A stretch of DNA of 64,000 bases from Mycolicibacterium iranicum (GCF_001650495.1 NZ_LWCS01000026.1:33789-97788); one strand, 5' to 3'. Numbered from the stretch's first letter, positions 1 to 13,126 are shown. Program-made: numbers and translations. Notes: generated by a model not told the origin, from the sequence alone.

Positions 1-3000
1 GCGGGATCGCAACACCCTTGGGTGTTCCCGTCGTGCCCGAGGTGTAGATGATGTAGGCGATCTGATCGGCATCGGGGGCAGGCAACGCGGTGCTCGGCCC
101 TTCGTGGACAGTGGGATCGTCACGATCGATGATGATCAGCTCGCGACCGACCAGACGTTCGGAGAGTTCTGCCGTGGTCATCACCGCGACCGGCGCGGCA
201 TCGGTGAGGACGAAATCCATCCGCGCCGCCGGGACGGCCGGGTCGATGGGGACGTAGGCCGCACCGGTTTTCACGATGGCCAGGACGGTGACCAGAGCTT
301 CGGCGGTTCGGGGCAGTAGCAGCGCCACGTGCTGACCCGCCTGTACACCCCGGGCGATCAGCAAGTGTGCCAGGCGGTTCGAGGCCTCGTCGAGCTCACG
401 GTAGGACCATGACCGCTGCCCGCAGGTGATCGCCGTCGCGTCGGGCGTGCGTGCGACCTGCACGGCGAAGGCCGCCGGAATCGACTGCGGCACAGCTTCC
501 TGCCGTGTCAGAGCGGCCCGATTTCCCCATCGGTCCAGGCGTGTGTGCTCGGTTTCGTCGAGGACATCCAGCGACGACAAGCGCAATGCGGGATCGGCGG
601 CCACGGCCGTCAACACGCGTCGCAGGCGGTCGATCAGCGTCTCGATTGTTGTCGGGTCGAACACATCGGTGCGGAACTCCACGAACCCGCGGATACCTGC
701 GGGATCACCGGCGGCGCTGGTGCGTTCGGCCAGCGAGAACGACAGATCCATGCGTGCGGCCCCGGTGTCCACCGGCATCTGCGTGACGTCGAGATCGCCC
801 AGCGACAGGCCGCCGGTGGACGGGTCGTCTGCGGCATCGGCAGGCAGATTCTGCCAGGCGAGCATCACCTGCACCAGCGGGTGATGGGTCAGCGACCGGG
901 TGGGTTTGAGCCGCTCGACGACGACCTCGAAGGGCACATCCTGATGCTCGTAGGCGGCCAGGCTGCGTGTGCGGACCTGGTCCAGCACCTCGGCGACACT
1001 GGGATCTCCGGCCAGGTCCAGCCGCAGCACCAGCGTGTTCACGAAGAAGCCGACCAGTCCGTCGAGCGCCGGGTCGCGTCGTCCGGCGATCGGGAAACCC
1101 ACCGCCACATCTGAACTCGCGCTCAGCTTGGACAGCAGCATCCCCAGGGCCGCCTGAATCACCATGAAGCTCGTCGCACCGTGCTCGCGCGCCACCCGGG
1201 CGACCTGACACCCCAGCTCGGCCGGCCAGTCGACGACCACGGTGGCACCCCGTTGATCAGCGACCTGCGGGTAGGGGCGATCGGTGGGCAGCGCCAGCCG
1301 CTCCGGCATCCCGGCCAGCGCCCGCTCCCAGTAGGCCAACTGCGCGGCGATCCTGCTTGCGCCGTCGGCGAGCTCACCGAACTGCGCGCGCTGCCACAGG
1401 GTGTAATCGACGTACTGCACCGGCAGTTCGGCCCAGTCGGGCGCCCTGCCCGCGCTCCGGCTTGCATACGCGATTCCCAGGTCGGCCACCAGCGGGCCGA
1501 TCGACCAGCCGTCCGCGGCGATGTGGTGCACCACCGCCACCCACACGTGGTCGTCGTCGCCGATCCGGAAAAGCCGCGACCGCAGAGGGATCTCGGTGGC
1601 CAGGTCGAAGCTCTGCACCGCCGTCTCCTCGACCGCGCGTTGCCACTGATCGGCCGGCCATTCGGTGGCATCGACAGTCTGCCAACCGAAATCCGCGTTC
1701 TCGGGCTCGATCACGAGCTGTTGCGGTATTCCGTCGGGTGCGGCAAAGAGGGTGCGCAGGCTTTCGTGCCTGCCGACCACATCGGACAGCGCGGCGCCCA
1801 ACATCTGGGCGTCGAGCTCACCGCGCAGCCGCAGCGCCACGGCCAGGTTGTATACCGGTGACGGGCCCTGCAGCTGGTCGACGAACCACAGTCGGCTCTG
1901 GGCGAAGGACAACGGGATCACCGTGGGCCGAACCTGAGGCACCAGTGGCTCGAGCAGACCCTCTGCCGTGCCGATACGCGGCGCCAGTTGTGCGACCGTC
2001 GGCGCTTCGAACACTGTCCGCACTGCCAGCGAAGCCCCCATACCGGAGTTGACCGCGGCGATCAGGCGCATGGCCGACAGCGAGTCCCCGCCGAGGTCGA
2101 AGAACGAGTCGTCGACGCCCACCCGTTCCACACCGAGCACCTGGGCGAAGATGCCTGCCAGCACCTCCTCAGTGAGAGTGGTTGGTGCACGGTAGTTCTC
2201 GATATCCAGATAGTCAGGTGCCGGCAGCGCGTTCCTGTCGAGTTTGCCGCTGACCGTCAATGGGATCGCCTCGATCGCCAGCACCGCTGCAGGCACCATG
2301 TAGGCCGGCAGCCGCTCGGTCAGGGTGGCTCGGACCTTGGCGGGATCGGCTGTGCCGGTGATGTAGCCCACCAGGCGAGGATCGCCGGGGCGGTCCTCGC
2401 GCGCCATCACGACGGCGTGTTCGACGCCGTCGACACTCGCCAGCACAGCCTGGACCTCACCGGGCTCGATGCGGTATCCGCGGATCTTGACCTGCTCATC
2501 GGCGCGACCCACGTACTGCAGCTGTCCGTCGGCACGCCACCGCACCAGATCCCCGGTGCGGTACATGCGTTGTCCTGCAGCACCGTACGGACAGGCCACG
2601 AATCGCGACGACGTCAAGCCGCCCCGGCCGATGTAGCCCATGCCCACTCCCCGCCCCGCGACGTAGAGCTCCCCGACGACTCCTTCGGGAACCGGACTCA
2701 GTCGGTCGTCGAGGACGAACAGAGCCACGGTCGGTGGCGGCGCACCGATGGGGACGTCCGATCCCACCGTCAGGGGAGCGCTCATCGAGGCGTACACGGT
2801 GATCTCGGTGGGACCGTAAGCATTGATCACGACCCGCCCCGGGGCCCACTGCTGCACCACCTCAGGCGGGCAGGCTTCGCCGCCGAGTAACAACGCCACG
2901 GACTCCAACCCTGCCGGGTGCAGTGCCGCCACCGCCGACGGGGTCTGGGTCAGGACATTGACTCCCTCGTCGACCATCAGGGCGTGGAACTCGTCCGGTG

Positions 3001-6000
3001 CTCGGACGACCTCGTCGGGCACCACCACCAGGCGACCACCGCCGAGCAGGGCAGCCCAGATCTCCCACACCGAGAAGTCGAAGGCATACGAGTGGCACTG
3101 CGTCCACACCTGTTGTTCGGGAAGCCCTTTCGGCGGTGAGTCGCCCACGTGAGCCAGGTTGCGATGGGTGAGGGCGACACCTTTGGGTGTGCCGGTGGTG
3201 CCCGACGTGTAGATCAGGTAGGCGATGTCGTCGGCTGACGGGGCAGGCGGCGCCGTGACGGGTTTTGTCCCTAGTGCCGTGGCGACCGATGGTTCGGTCA
3301 CGTCGATGACAATCAGAGGATGGTCGTCGACGCGCGATCGCAAGCCCGCCGTGGTGACGACGGCGACGGGCGTCGCGTCGGTCATCATGAACGCGATGCG
3401 GGAATCCGGCAGTGCGGGATCGATCGCCAGGTACGCGGCGCCGGTCTTGAGTACTGCAAGCATGGCCACGACGGCCTGCGCGGAACGTTCCAGCAGCAGT
3501 GCCACGCAGGTGCCCGCGTTGACCCCGCGGTCGACAAGCAGATGCGCGAGTCTATTTGCGGCCTCGTCGAGTTCGCGGTAGGTCACCGAGGCGCCGTCGA
3601 AGCGGATCGCGACGGCGTCGGGTGCGGCGGCGACCAGGGCGGCGAGGCGCTGCGGGATCGACGTAGGCGACGGTTCGGGAGCGGTCAGCACCGCTCGGTT
3701 GCCAATCGCGTCGAGGCGGGCGCGCTCGACGTCGTCGAGCAGTGTCACTGACGAGAGACGCTGAGCCGGGTGAGAGGTCATCGCGACCAGCACGCGCCGC
3801 AGACGCTCGATGAGAGTCTCGATCGTTGCGGCATCGTAGACGTCGGTGCGGAACTCCACCGCTCCCCCGATCCCGGTGGGATCTCCGGCCCGGGTCCAGC
3901 GTTCGTTCAGCGAGAACGCCAGATCCACGCGGGAGGTCTCGGTGTCGAGCGGAATCTGGCTGATCTGCAAATCCCCGAGCGCCATCACGATCTGATCGCT
4001 GGCCTCCGCAGGCAGGTTGCGCCAGTCCAGCATCACCTGGACAAGCGGGTGATGGGTCAGTGACCGCGTGGGGCTGAGGCGATCGACGACCACCTCGAAG
4101 GGCACGTCCTGGTGTTCGTAGGCTGCCAGCGAACGCCGGCGCACCTGGGCGAGCACCTCGGCGACGGTGGGATCGCCGCCCAGATCGACCCGCAGCACCA
4201 AGGTGTTGACGAAGAAACCGACCAGATCGTCGAGGGCGGGGTCGCGGCGTCCGCCGATCGGGAAGCCCACCGCTACATCCGAGGTCGCACTGAGTTTCGA
4301 CAACAGCACTGCCAGGGCAGCCTGGACGATCATGAAGCTGGTGGCGTTGTGTTCGCGGGCCACTCGGGCGATTTGCTGCTGCAACTCGGTGGGCCAGTGG
4401 AACACGATGCTTGCGCCGCGCTGATCAGCGACGGGCGGGTACGGCCGGTCGGTCGGCAGCTGCAGTCGTTCGGGCATCCCCGCCAGCACATCGCGCCAAT
4501 AAGCCAGCTGTGCCGCGATCAGGCTGTCATCGTCGTTGAGATCGCCGAACTGGGCCCGTTGCCAGAGCGTGTAGTCGACATACTGCACCGGCAGATCGGC
4601 CCACATGGGCTCCAGCCCTGCGAGCCGGCACAGGTAGGCCACACCGAGATCCTGCACCAGAGGGCCCACGGACAGGCCGTCGGCGGCGATGTGGTGGGCC
4701 ACCGCGACCACCACGTGGTCGTCGTCGCTGACCCTGAAAAGCTTTGCCTGCATCGGTATCTCGGCCGACAGATCGAACGGGTGGCGCGCGATGCCGCCGA
4801 CAGCCTCGAGCAGCCGGCTTTCCGACCAGCCGGTCGCGTCGATGGTCTCCCAACCGAAATCGGCGTCCGCGGCGGGCACGACGATCTGCTGGGGTACTCC
4901 CCCCGGCGCAGAGAAACGGGTACGCAAGCTTTCGTGGCGACCGACGACATCGGCCAGCGCTGCACCCAACACGGCGACGTTGAGCTGCCCGTGCAGCCGC
5001 AGGGCCACCGGCATGTTGTACGTCGGCGAGGGACCCTGCAGCTGATCGAGGAACCACAGCCGGTTCTGTGAAAACGACAGCGGCACTACCGAGGGCCGAT
5101 CCATCGGCTGCAGCGGAGCCAGGCCGTGTTCGTCTGCGCCGATGCGGGGAGCCAGCTGCGCCACAGTGGGCGACTCGAACAGCGCCCGCACCGAAAGTCC
5201 GGCGCCCAGGCCGGTGTTGACCGCCGCGACCAGGCGCATCGCCGACAGTGAGTCGCCACCGAGGTCGAAGAACGAATCGTCGACCCCGACGCGCTCCACG
5301 TCCAGGACGCGGGCGTAGATGCCGGCGAGGATCTCCTCGACGGCGGTGGCCGGGGCGCGGTAGCTGTCGGCGTCCTGGTACTCGGGCGTAGGCAGAGCCC
5401 GCCTGTCAAGCTTGCCGTTGACCGTCAGGGGCAGCGCGTCGACCACAATGATCGCTGTGGGAACCATGTACTCGGGCAGACGTTCTGCCAATGCGTCGCG
5501 TAGCGGACCGGGATCGGCGGTACCGGTGAAATAGCCGACCAGACGCTTGTCACCGGGCCTGTCCTCGCGCGCGATCACCACGGCTTGGTCGACGCCGTCG
5601 AGTTCGGCCAGCACCGCCCGGACCTCCCCCAACTCGATGCGGTACCCGCGGATCTTGACCTGTTCGTCGGCACGCCCGACATAGCGCAGCTCGCCGTCGG
5701 CGCCCCACCACACGAGATCGCCTGTGCGGTACATGCGTTCGCCGGTGCCGCCGAAAGGACACGCGACGAACCTCGACGACGAAAGTCCCGGGCGCCGCCA
5801 ATAGCCCAGGCCGGCTTGCCGACCGGCTACATACAGGTCGCCGATGACGCCGGACGGCACCGGCCGCAACCACTGGTCCAACACGAAGAACGCCAGGTCA
5901 GCCAGTGGTCCGCCCACCGGGCTGACGTCGTTGGCGGCATCGTGTTCGATGATCTCCCGAAACGATGCGTGCACCGTCGTCTCGGTGGTGCCGTAGAGGT

Positions 6001-8227
6001 TCAGCAGTCGCGGCGATCGCGGATGGTTGTCCAGCCATGTGCGAAGGCGTTGGGGCTCAAGGGCTTCGCCGGCGAAGATCACCGCCTTCAGCTTCAGCTG
6101 CCGTCCGATTTCGGGGTTGAGCGCATCGGCGGTTTGCATCGCGTAGAAACCCGACGGTGTTTGGCTCAGCACCGTGACCTGCTCGGCGGCCAGCAGCGCG
6201 TGAAAGTCTTCCGGCGCGCGTGCCACCGACTCGGGCACGACCACCAGGCGGCCGCCATAGAGGAGCGCACCCCACATTTCGCACACCGAGACGTCGAACG
6301 CCAGCGAGTGCCACTGGGACCAGACGTGCCCCGCCAGAGCGAACTTGTCGTCCATCGCCCTGAGCAGCTGCGTCACGTTGTCGTGGGTGATCGCCACACC
6401 TTTGGGAACACCGGTGGTTCCCGAGGTGTAGATCAGGTAGGCGATATCGCCGGGTTCCGGGCCTGCTGGTGCGGTGATCGGAAAGCTCTGAGCCGCAGGT
6501 TCATCGATCTCGGGGGCGTCAAGGATGAGCAGATCCTGCTCGGGGAGCCGGCCGGCCAGCGTGGGGGTGGTGATGGCGGCGGTCGGTGCCGCGTCGCCCA
6601 GGACCAGCTGCATGCGCGCTGCCGGAGCCGACGGGTCGATCGGCACGTACGCCGCCCCGGTCTTGAGCACCGCCAGGATCGACACGATCGCTTCGGCCGA
6701 CCGTGGCAGCAACAGCGCCACTCGATGGCCCGGCCCGATCCCGCTGTCGGCCAACAGGTGTGCGAAGCGGGTGGTGGAGTCGTCGAGTTCGCGGTAGCTC
6801 CAGCAACGCCCCCCGCATGTGAGCGCCTGCGAATCGGGAGTGCGCGCCACCTGCGCGGAGAACAATGACGGTATCGACACCGGAGCGGGCGCCGGGTGGG
6901 TCAGCACCGCCCGATTGCTCCACCGGTCGAGCCGCGCCTTCTCCACGGAGTCGAGCAGGTCGATGGACGACAGCGACCGGGTGGGGTCCGCTGTCATGGC
7001 CACCAGCACCGACGTGAAGCGCTCGACCAGCGTGGCGATGCTCTCGGCCGTGAACACGTCGGTGTCGTATTCGACCCGCAGTCGCAATTCGTTGCCTGGC
7101 ACCGCCTGAACTGCCAGGGGGTAGTGGTTGTATTCGCGGTGTGAGAAGTCGGTGACTGTCAGACCGTCGTCACCGGACAGTTTCGCGGGGTCTACCGGAT
7201 AGTTCTCGTAGACGAAGAACGTGTCGAAGAGGTGGTCCTGGCCGGTGATCCGGTGCATCTCGCTCAGTGCGAGGTGCTGATGGTCCAGCGTCGTGGTGTA
7301 GCTGCTCTGTAGCTGGCCCAGGAGGTCCGTGGTGGTCGTCGCGGCAGTGATGGTCGCCCGCACAGGAAGGGTGTTGATCAGCAAGCCCACCATCGCGTCG
7401 GCTCCGAAAACCTCGGCGGGACGTCCCGAGACGGTCGTTCCGAACGCGACGTCGTCATGGCCGGTCAGCGAAACCAACAACTGAGCCCAAGCGGCGTGCA
7501 GCACCGTACTGACGGTGGTGAGGCAGGAGCGGGCCAACTCGCTGATCGCCGCCGTAGTCTGCCCGGGAATCAGGAACGGCGCCACCTCTCGTCGACCGGG
7601 TTGCGACTGTCCCGGGGGCCCGACCAACGTCGGGGTCTCGAAGCCGGCAAGCACCTCCGCCCACGCCGCGCGGGCGGCATCGACGTCGCGGGCGGCCAGC
7701 CAGCTGACGAATCTGCGGTACGGCACGGGCGGCGGGAGGCGGCGGCCGTAGTAGCTGGCGAACAACTCCCCCAACAGAATCGGCAACGACCAGCCGTCGA
7801 GGACAATGTGGTGATCGGTCAGCACGAAGAGGTGCGTGTCGACACCGGTGCGCAGTAGCGCGGCCCGGAAGGCGGGTTGGTCGGCGAGATCGCAGACGGC
7901 GATGCGTTCCTCGGCGCACACCGATTCGATCTGTGCGGTGACGTCGATGCCGGACTCGGCGAGGTCGGCATACCGCCACGGCGCGACAGGATCGGCGGGG
8001 ATGACCTGCACGGGCTCGGCGAACTGTTGTGAGAAGCGGGCGGCCAGGTTGGGGTGCCGGGTCACCACGGTCTGCACCGCGTCGCGCAACCGATCGGGGT
8101 CGAGGGGTCCGCTCAGGGTGATGTAGAGCTGTACGGCATAGACGTCGTCGCTGTCGTTCGCGGTATTGGCGAGGAACAGCAGACCCTGCTGCAAGGACGT
8201 CAGGGGCAGGACATCAGCTATCCGCAT
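1..8227 (-). CDS. Multimodular non-ribosomal peptide synthetase, 3' end missing (Mps2-like)
   Basis: This NRPS extends a peptide passed on by the preceding gene product. I chose ATG at 8227 ([18 protein letters not shown]), which overlaps the upstream stop by 14 nt. About 2742 residues are visible. The order is C (about 5-430), A (about 450-950), T ([13 protein letters not shown] near residue 990), C (from about 1045), A, T (again a GGDSL core, around 2040), C, then an A domain cut off just after its SGTTGTPKG core at the window edge. The first C domain follows an upstream epimerisation domain, which fits a DCL type. The next two look LCL-like ([21 protein letters not shown]). No epimerisation or N-methyltransferase domain separates modules 2, 3 and 4. 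A later module and the release domain lie outside the window. By-eye specificity residues are D-V-C-S-I-A-L-V-H for the first A domain and D-F-W-T-L-G-A-V-Y for the second; I cannot assign substrates from these. Confidence 0.93.
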   Translation of the reverse strand, partial: MRIADVLPLTSLQQGLLFLANTANDSDDVYAVQLYITLSGPLDPDRLRDAVQTVVTRHPNLAARFSQQFAEPVQVIPADPVAPWRYADLAESGIDVTAQIESVCAEERIAVCDLADQPAFRAALLRTGVDTHLFVLTDHHIVLDGWSLPILLGELFASYYGRRLPPPVPYRRFVSWLAARDVDAARAAWAEVLAGFETPTLVGPPGQSQPGRREVAPFLIPGQTTAAISELARSCLTTVSTVLHAAWAQLLVSLTGHDDVAFGTTVSGRPAEVFGADAMVGLLINTLPVRATITAATTTTDLLGQLQSSYTTTLDHQHLALSEMHRITGQDHLFDTFFVYENYPVDPAKLSGDDGLTVTDFSHREYNHYPLAVQAVPGNELRLRVEYDTDVFTAESIATLVERFTSVLVAMTADPTRSLSSIDLLDSVEKARLDRWSNRAVLTHPAPAPVSIPSLFSAQVARTPDSQALTCGGRCWSYRELDDSTTRFAHLLADSGIGPGHRVALLLPRSAEAIVSILAVLKTGAAYVPIDPSAPAARMQLVLGDAAPTAAITTPTLAGRLPEQDLLILDAPEIDEPAAQSFPITAPAGPEPGDIAYLIYTSGTTGVPKGVAITHDNVTQLLRAMDDKFALAGHVWSQWHSLAFDVSVCEMWGALLYGGRLVVVPESVARAPEDFHALLAAEQVTVLSQTPSGFYAMQTADALNPEIGRQLKLKAVIFAGEALEPQRLRTWLDNHPRSPRLLNLYGTTETTVHASFREIIEHDAANDVSPVGGPLADLAFFVLDQWLRPVPSGVIGDLYVAGRQAGLGYWRRPGLSSSRFVACPFGGTGERMYRTGDLVWWGADGELRYVGRADEQVKIRGYRIELGEVRAVLAELDGVDQAVVIAREDRPGDKRLVGYFTGTADPGPLRDALAERLPEYMVPTAIIVVDALPLTVNGKLDRRALPTPEYQDADSYRAPATAVEEILAGIYARVLDVERVGVDDSFFDLGGDSLSAMRLVAAVNTGLGAGLSVRALFESPTVAQLAPRIGADEHGLAPLQPMDRPSVVPLSFSQNRLWFLDQLQGPSPTYNMPVALRLHGQLNVAVLGAALADVVGRHESLRTRFSAPGGVPQQIVVPAADADFGWETIDATGWSESRLLEAVGGIARHPFDLSAEIPMQAKLFRVSDDDHVVVAVAHHIAADGLSVGPLVQDLGVAYLCRLAGLEPMWADLPVQYVDYTLWQRAQFGDLNDDDSLIAAQLAYWRDVLAGMPERLQLPTDRPYPPVADQRGASIVFHWPTELQQQIARVAREHNATSFMIVQAALAVLLSKLSATSDVAVGFPIGGRRDPALDDLVGFFVNTLVLRVDLGGDPTVAEVLAQVRRRSLAAYEHQDVPFEVVVDRLSPTRSLTHHPLVQVMLDWRNLPAEASDQIVMALGDLQISQIPLDTETSRVDLAFSLNERWTRAGDPTGIGGAVEFRTDVYDAATIETLIERLRRVLVAMTSHPAQRLSSVTLLDDVERARLDAIGNRAVLTAPEPSPTSIPQRLAALVAAAPDAVAIRFDGASVTYRELDEAANRLAHLLVDRGVNAGTCVALLLERSAQAVVAMLAVLKTGAAYLAIDPALPDSRIAFMMTDATPVAVVTTAGLRSRVDDHPLIVIDVTEPSVATALGTKPVTAPPAPSADDIAYLIYTSGTTGTPKGVALTHRNLAHVGDSPPKGLPEQQVWTQCHSYAFDFSVWEIWAALLGGGRLVVVPDEVVRAPDEFHALMVDEGVNVLTQTPSAVAALHPAGLESVALLLGGEACPPEVVQQWAPGRVVINAYGPTEITVYASMSAPLTVGSDVPIGAPPPTVALFVLDDRLSPVPEGVVGELYVAGRGVGMGYIGRGGLTSSRFVACPYGAAGQRMYRTGDLVRWRADGQLQYVGRADEQVKIRGYRIEPGEVQAVLASVDGVEHAVVMAREDRPGDPRLVGYITGTADPAKVRATLTERLPAYMVPAAVLAIEAIPLTVSGKLDRNALPAPDYLDIENYRAPTTLTEEVLAGIFAQVLGVERVGVDDSFFDLGGDSLSAMRLIAAVNSGMGASLAVRTVFEAPTVAQLAPRIGTAEGLLEPLVPQVRPTVIPLSFAQSRLWFVDQLQGPSPVYNLAVALRLRGELDAQMLGAALSDVVGRHESLRTLFAAPDGIPQQLVIEPENADFGWQTVDATEWPADQWQRAVEETAVQSFDLATEIPLRSRLFRIGDDDHVWVAVVHHIAADGWSIGPLVADLGIAYASRSAGRAPDWAELPVQYVDYTLWQRAQFGELADGASRIAAQLAYWERALAGMPERLALPTDRPYPQVADQRGATVVVDWPAELGCQVARVAREHGATSFMVIQAALGMLLSKLSASSDVAVGFPIAGRRDPALDGLVGFFVNTLVLRLDLAGDPSVAEVLDQVRTRSLAAYEHQDVPFEVVVERLKPTRSLTHHPLVQVMLAWQNLPADAADDPSTGGLSLGDLDVTQMPVDTGAARMDLSFSLAERTSAAGDPAGIRGFVEFRTDVFDPTTIETLIDRLRRVLTAVAADPALRLSSLDVLDETEHTRLDRWGNRAALTRQEAVPQSIPAAFAVQVARTPDATAITCGQRSWSYRELDEASNRLAHLLIARGVQAGQHVALLLPRTAEALVTVLAIVKTGAAYVPIDPAVPAARMDFVLTDAAPVAVMTTAELSERLVGRELIIIDRDDPTVHEGPSTALPAPDADQIAYIIYTSGTTGTPKGVAIP

Positions 8228-11200
8228 ATTGCCGCTGAAGCTCGTCGATCTGCTGCTGGGTCAGGCCTACGGCGATGTCCGACGGTGTCAGCCCGCCGCC
8301 GCCGCCGTGTACATAGGCGCAGATGCCTGCCAACGCGTCGAACCACAGCCTGCTGAGCCGGGACACCTGCGCACCGTTGAGCGCCGACGACGCCCAGGTC
8401 CAGCCGGCGCGCAGACGCGGGCCGGATTCGGTGTCCACTGTGCCTGCGTTCAGTTCGAGGGTGTGTGCCAGCGGCATGGGTACCGACGCGGCGGCGTTGG
8501 TGACCGACCACCCGTCCTGGCAGATCTGCCACCCGCCACCGGAGGCCCCGGCCGTCGTGACTTCCTGGCGGCCGAGGTAGTTGAACCCGATGGCCGGATC
8601 GGCACCGTCGAGGTCGGCATCGCTGTTCAGGTAGCGCAGCGCGCCATAGTCGATCCCGTCGGGCAGTGCGCGAAGCTGCTCTTTCGCAGCCTTGATCGCC
8701 ACACCCAGGCGGGCGTCTCCTGCCACCACCTGCGCCCAGGTCAACCCGCCCAAACTCAGTGACACGGGGTACTTGGCGGTGAACCAGCCGACTGTGCGCG
8801 ACAGGTCGACGATGTCGCTGTCGCCGGCCAATTCCTCTGTCCGCCCGTGCCCTTCGACATCGATGCAGATCGGTGTGGCCGCCGAGTCCATCGCGGCAAG
8901 CGGACCGAAGAACTCCGCGCACGCCAGACCGAAAGCGATCAGCAGCATCTCGTGGATTCCGGTGTGGAACGCCGCCGGAACCTCACCGAGCAACATCCGC
9001 GTCGTGTCGACCTCCAGATCCACGGACAGACGGCCTGCGGTCTCGTAGGTGTCCACTTCGGCGCTCACCGGGGGCAGGACGGCAGGCGTCGCCGTGATCT
9101 GGCGCCAGATGTCGGCCTGATCGACGACGTCGGCGCGATGGGCGTGCGCGGTCAGCAGCCTCGCCCACCTGGCGAACGACGTTCCGGGCTGCGGCAGCGT
9201 GACCTGTTGGCCGGTGCACCGCTGAGCCCACGCGAGATTGAGATCCTCCAGCAGGATTCGCCACGACACCCCGTCGACAGCGAGGTGGTGCGCGATCACC
9301 ACGAGTTGCCCGGTGGGCGCCACCCAGACCGCGCTGATCATCTCGCCCGCCGCCGGATTCAGCCGGGCGCGAGCTGCGACGACCGCCTGATCGGTGAGTG
9401 AATCGACGGTGTGTACGCGGGAACGGGCGTCGACGGCGCCGGCTTCGGGCACCGTCAGCAACCAGCCCTCTGCGTCGTCGTCGCGAACCCGAAGGCGCAG
9501 CATGTCGTGTCGGTCCACCAGGGCCTGGAGGAGGGCCACCACATCGGACTCGGTGACCCCGGCCGGCGCTTGCAGCACCACTGTCTGGTTGAAGTGCTCC
9601 ACCGGACCCTTGACATGTTCGAGCCAGCGGATGATCGGGGTGGCCGACACCGGACCGACGCCGTCGTCAGCGATGTCGAGGTCGGCGTCGGCGACGCGGG
9701 CCACCCGAGCCAGCCGGGCGACGGTCTGCTCGGCGAAAACATCACGGGGACGGCACAACACGCCCGCCGCGCGTGCCCGCGCCACGACTTGCATCGACAG
9801 GATGCTGTCGCCGCCCAGTTCGAAGAACGACTCGTCGACCCCGACCTGTTGCAGGCCCAACACCTGGGCGTAGATGCCGGCGAGGATCTCTTCCACCGCA
9901 TCGGCGGGAGCCTGGTAGCGGTCCAGATCCTGGTATTCGGGTGCCGGCAGGGCGCGCGTGTCGAGTTTCCCGTTGACGGTCAACGGGATCGAGTCGATCA
10001 CCACTACCGCCGAGGGCACCATGTAGGACGGCAATCGTTCGGCCAGGGCTATCCGTACAGATGCGGGATCGGCCGTCCCCGTGAAGTATCCGACCAGGCG
10101 CTTGTCTCCGGGGCGGTCCTCCCGCGCGATGACCTCGGCCTGCTCGACGCCGTCGAGAGCGGCCAGCGCGGCCTGGATTTCGCCGAGTTCGATGCGGTAG
10201 CCGCGGATCTTGACCTGTTCGTCGGCGCGGCCGACGTAGCGCAACTGGCCGTCGGGCCCCCAGGCCATCACATCTCCGGTGCGGTACATCCGCTCACCGG
10301 AGCGGCCGAACGGGCACGCCACGAAGCGCGTCGAGCTCAGGCCGGACCGTCCGACATACCCTTCGGCCAAACCGGCTCCCACGACGTACAACTCGCCGAC
10401 CACACCGGCGGGCACGGGTTTCAGCCATTCGTCGAGCACGAAGAACCCGAGATGGCCCAAGGGCACCCCGATGGGGCTGACCGTGCTCCCGACGTCACCG
10501 GCGAGGACTTCCCGGAAGGAGGCGTGGACGGTCGTCTCGGTGATGCCGTACATGTTGATCAGGCGCGGCGAAACCGGATGGGTCGTCAGCCACGACGACA
10601 GACGGTGCGGTTCGAGCGCTTCGCCTCCGAAGACGACGAACTCGAGGGAAAGCTGCCGGCCCAGCTCAGGGGCGAGTGCGTCGGCAGCCTGCAGCGCGTA
10701 GAACGCCGACGGGGTCTGGCTGAGCACCGTGACCTTCTCGGCGACCAGCAGGGCGTGGAAGTCCTCAGGGGAGCGGACCACTGCGTCGGGCACGACGACG
10801 ACCCGGCCGCCGTAGAGCAGTCCGCCCCAGATCTCCCACACCGAGAAGTCGAATGCCAGCGAGTGGCATTGCGACCACACCTGCCCGGCCAGACCCATGT
10901 CGGCGTCGAGCGTTTTCAGCAGCCGATGCACGTTGCGGTGCGGGATGGCCACGCCCTTTGGCGTTCCGGTGGTGCCGGAGGTGTAGATGATGTAGGCGAT
11001 CTGGTCGGGATCCGAATCGGGCAGCGCCGCATGGGTTTCCGGGTCGGCGACAGCACCGATGTCGAGCACGACGCGTTGCCGGCCGTCGAGTTGGTCGGCG
11101 AGGTCAGCCGTGGTGATCACCGCGGTGGGCGCGGCGTCGGCCAGGACGTAATCTCGACGCGTCGCGGGTACCGCCGGATCGATCGGCACATAGGTCGCCC

Positions 11201-12791
11201 CGGTCTTGGTGACCGCCACCATCGCGACGATCGCGTCCGACGATCGAGGGATCAGCAGTACCACCCGCTGCCCCGGGCCCACCCCGTGGCCCGCCAGTGT
11301 CAGCGCGACCCTGGTAGCCGCCGCATCGAGCTCTCGATACGTCAGTGAGCGATCCGCGAACGTCACCGCCACGGCGTCGGGCGTGCGTGCCACCTGCGCG
11401 GCGAACAACGCGGCGATCGATGCAGACGGGCCCGTGGGCGCGGTCAGGGCGGGGAGGTTGCCCCACCGTTGCACCTCCGCGAGTTCGCGCTCGTCGAGTA
11501 CGTCGATGGACGACATCCGACGGCCCGGATCGGCGGCCATCGCCACCAGCACCCGTTCCAACCGTCTCGCCAGGTCGGCGACGTTGGAGTTGGCGAACAG
11601 CTGACCCGCCCCCAGAGTGCTGAGGAACAGTTCGTCGCCGGTGCCCGAGAAGATCAGGCCGAAGCCGCCTACGAAGCCGGAGTTCGTCATCGACGCCGTG
11701 GCGGTGACACCTCCGAAATCCAACGTGAACGCGTGCGGGAGGAAGTCGATCACCACCCGGTCGGTGCGTTGCTCGGCGCCGCCGGTTTTGCGCTCCAGAG
11801 CGTGCACGGGAAAGCGCTGATGCTGCAACGCTTCCCGAATCCGGGTGTCCACATGCGCGCAGAAGGCCGCGACGGTCGAGGCGGCCGAAACGTTCAGCAC
11901 CAGAGGTGCGACACCTGCGACCATCGCCGGCAGCGTCTTCGTCTCGGCCTTCACGCGTCTGCTGACCGGGAAGTCGAGCACCACGTCGGTGCCATCTCCG
12001 CTCTGCCCCCGCAGCATGACCGCGCATGCGGCGGTGATCACCGATGCGCGTGGCATGTTCCACACGTGCGCGAGTTCCTGCACCCGGCGAAGGACGCCCG
12101 GGTCCAGTTGCACCGGCGTCGAGAGTTCGTTCGGGTCGCGGTCTTGAGGAACCTGCGCCAGACGGTTCTTCGGTGCCGCCTCAGCGGGAAGGTTGCGGGT
12201 CCAGTATTCGCGGTCGTCCCGATAGTCCTGGGACGCCTCGTATTCGGCTTCAGAGTCGACCAAGTCCTGCAGCGAGCCGAAGAACGCGGGCGGAATGGGT
12301 TCGCCGGCAACGAGTGCCGAATAGACCGAGGCGATCCTGTTGCCGATCAGCCCGAGGCCCGCGCCGTCGGTGACGATATGGTGGAAGCATCCGAACAGCG
12401 AGTACTCGTCGAAACCCGTTTCGAAGAGCGCGAATCGGAAGAGAGGTCCGTCAAAGGCCATGGGCGTGCGCTGCATCGACAGCGCCATCGCCTGCGCCGC
12501 TCCCACAGGGTCCGATTCGTCGCTGACGTCATGGAACTCGAGCTCGACATCCGGATAGTCGACTGCCGTCTGATAGACGCGGCCGTCCACTTCGGTGATG
12601 GCAACCCTCACGGTCTCCGCCTCGCGGATCACGCGGCTGATCGTCCATTCGAGGGCGTCGCGTTCGACGGCGCCTTCGATTCTCACCAGGAGACCGAACT
12701 GCCACTCCGCACCGAAGTGGCCCATCTCCTGCTCAAGCCAGATGTCCAGCTGTGCGCGCGTCAGTGGAAATGCGCGGTCACCAAGCTCCAT
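8214..12791 (-). CDS. Single-module lipo-initiating NRPS, C-A-T-E (Mps1-like)
   Basis: Loads and epimerises the first residue of the lipopeptide and probably acylates it. The protein has 1525 residues from ATG at 12791. The N-terminal condensation domain (about 5-440, [21 protein letters not shown]) resembles the starter C domains of mycobacterial GPL synthetases, which join a fatty acyl group to residue 1. The A domain (about 460-960) has [12 protein letters not shown] and [10 protein letters not shown]. The T domain has [10 protein letters not shown] near residue 1000. A C-terminal epimerisation domain (about 1065-1500) carries [10 protein letters not shown] and VEGHGR. Specificity residues read by eye are D-F-W-S-V-G-M-V-H, close to the known threonine code DFWNIGMVHK, so a Thr-like residue is inferred. 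Canonical GPL Mps1 has two modules; this has one. It follows mbtH by 15 nt and overlaps the next NRPS. Confidence 0.95.
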   Translation of the reverse strand: MELGDRAFPLTRAQLDIWLEQEMGHFGAEWQFGLLVRIEGAVERDALEWTISRVIREAETVRVAITEVDGRVYQTAVDYPDVELEFHDVSDESDPVGAAQAMALSMQRTPMAFDGPLFRFALFETGFDEYSLFGCFHHIVTDGAGLGLIGNRIASVYSALVAGEPIPPAFFGSLQDLVDSEAEYEASQDYRDDREYWTRNLPAEAAPKNRLAQVPQDRDPNELSTPVQLDPGVLRRVQELAHVWNMPRASVITAACAVMLRGQSGDGTDVVLDFPVSRRVKAETKTLPAMVAGVAPLVLNVSAASTVAAFCAHVDTRIREALQHQRFPVHALERKTGGAEQRTDRVVIDFLPHAFTLDFGGVTATASMTNSGFVGGFGLIFSGTGDELFLSTLGAGQLFANSNVADLARRLERVLVAMAADPGRRMSSIDVLDERELAEVQRWGNLPALTAPTGPSASIAALFAAQVARTPDAVAVTFADRSLTYRELDAAATRVALTLAGHGVGPGQRVVLLIPRSSDAIVAMVAVTKTGATYVPIDPAVPATRRDYVLADAAPTAVITTADLADQLDGRQRVVLDIGAVADPETHAALPDSDPDQIAYIIYTSGTTGTPKGVAIPHRNVHRLLKTLDADMGLAGQVWSQCHSLAFDFSVWEIWGGLLYGGRVVVVPDAVVRSPEDFHALLVAEKVTVLSQTPSAFYALQAADALAPELGRQLSLEFVVFGGEALEPHRLSSWLTTHPVSPRLINMYGITETTVHASFREVLAGDVGSTVSPIGVPLGHLGFFVLDEWLKPVPAGVVGELYVVGAGLAEGYVGRSGLSSTRFVACPFGRSGERMYRTGDVMAWGPDGQLRYVGRADEQVKIRGYRIELGEIQAALAALDGVEQAEVIAREDRPGDKRLVGYFTGTADPASVRIALAERLPSYMVPSAVVVIDSIPLTVNGKLDTRALPAPEYQDLDRYQAPADAVEEILAGIYAQVLGLQQVGVDESFFELGGDSILSMQVVARARAAGVLCRPRDVFAEQTVARLARVARVADADLDIADDGVGPVSATPIIRWLEHVKGPVEHFNQTVVLQAPAGVTESDVVALLQALVDRHDMLRLRVRDDDAEGWLLTVPEAGAVDARSRVHTVDSLTDQAVVAARARLNPAAGEMISAVWVAPTGQLVVIAHHLAVDGVSWRILLEDLNLAWAQRCTGQQVTLPQPGTSFARWARLLTAHAHRADVVDQADIWRQITATPAVLPPVSAEVDTYETAGRLSVDLEVDTTRMLLGEVPAAFHTGIHEMLLIAFGLACAEFFGPLAAMDSAATPICIDVEGHGRTEELAGDSDIVDLSRTVGWFTAKYPVSLSLGGLTWAQVVAGDARLGVAIKAAKEQLRALPDGIDYGALRYLNSDADLDGADPAIGFNYLGRQEVTTAGASGGGWQICQDGWSVTNAAASVPMPLAHTLELNAGTVDTESGPRLRAGWTWASSALNGAQVSRLSRLWFDALAGICAYVHGGGGGLTPSDIAVGLTQQQIDELQRQYADS

Positions 12792-12806
12792 CGAACTCCT
12801 CGACCT

Positions 12807-13034
12807 CTACGCTCTACCCCCGCCCGCTGCCAACCTCTCGCGCAGACTCTTCGGCCGGATGTCGGCCCAGTTCTGCTCGATGAAGTCCAGGCATTCGGCG
12901 CGGCCCGCTTCGCCGTAAACCATCCGCCAGCCGGCAGGAACGTCGGCGAACGCCGGCCACAGGCTGTGTTGCTCCTCGTCGTTGACCAGGACGAAGAAGC
13001 TGCCCTTGTCGTCGTCGAACGGATTGGTGCTCAC
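12807..13034 (-). CDS. mbtH: MbtH-like NRPS accessory protein
   Basis: This 75-residue protein is a member of the MbtH family, which binds NRPS adenylation domains and aids their folding and activity. The family signature is visible: N-x-E-x-Q-H-S-L-W-P near residue 18, PAGW near 34, then CLDFIEQNW and RPKSLRERL towards the C-terminus. The start is GTG at 13034, with GGAG about 4 nt upstream. It is the first gene of the mbtH-NRPS-NRPS operon, 15 nt before the first NRPS. Its upstream region holds an inverted repeat and two Crp-like sites. Confidence 0.97.
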   Translation of the reverse strand: MSTNPFDDDKGSFFVLVNDEEQHSLWPAFADVPAGWRMVYGEAGRAECLDFIEQNWADIRPKSLRERLAAGGGRA

Positions 13035-13053
13035 GGGTCTCCAGGATCTTTAT

Positions 13054-13067
13054 TGACGTACCTGTAA
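13054..13067. promoter_or_regulatory. Operator-like inverted repeat upstream of mbtH (one mismatch)
   Basis: TGACGTACCTGTAA matches the locus-wide consensus TNACG-N4-CGTNA with one mismatch in the second arm. It ends about 20 nt upstream of the mbtH GTG, so a bound protein would cover the promoter or early leader. Confidence 0.5.
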
Positions 13068-13091
13068 CAGTTGCTAAACCTTACGTGCTGC

Positions 13092-13107
13092 TGTGACCTC
13101 TGTCACT
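13092..13107. promoter_or_regulatory. Crp-like binding site 1
   Basis: TGTGA-CCTCTG-TCACT matches the Crp consensus TGTGA-N6-TCACA at 9 of 10 defined positions. It lies 58-73 nt upstream of the mbtH start and pairs with a second site 19 bp away centre to centre. Mycobacterial Crp (Rv3676 family) is known to bind this kind of sequence; binding here is inferred. Confidence 0.55.
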
Positions 13108-13110
13108 GGG

Positions 13111-13126
13111 TGTGACCCTTGTCACC
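13111..13126. promoter_or_regulatory. Crp-like binding site 2
   Basis: TGTGA-CCCTTG-TCACC matches the Crp consensus at 9 of 10 defined positions. It is in tandem with the site at 13092-13107, with nearly the same spacer sequence, so the pair looks like a duplicated operator. Confidence 0.55.

Noticed and set aside
8218..8922. Arg-rich 234-residue minus-strand frame inside the first NRPS
   Set aside because: It is a shadow of the epimerisation domain in another frame, as are the many Arg/Gly/Pro-rich frames elsewhere in the window.
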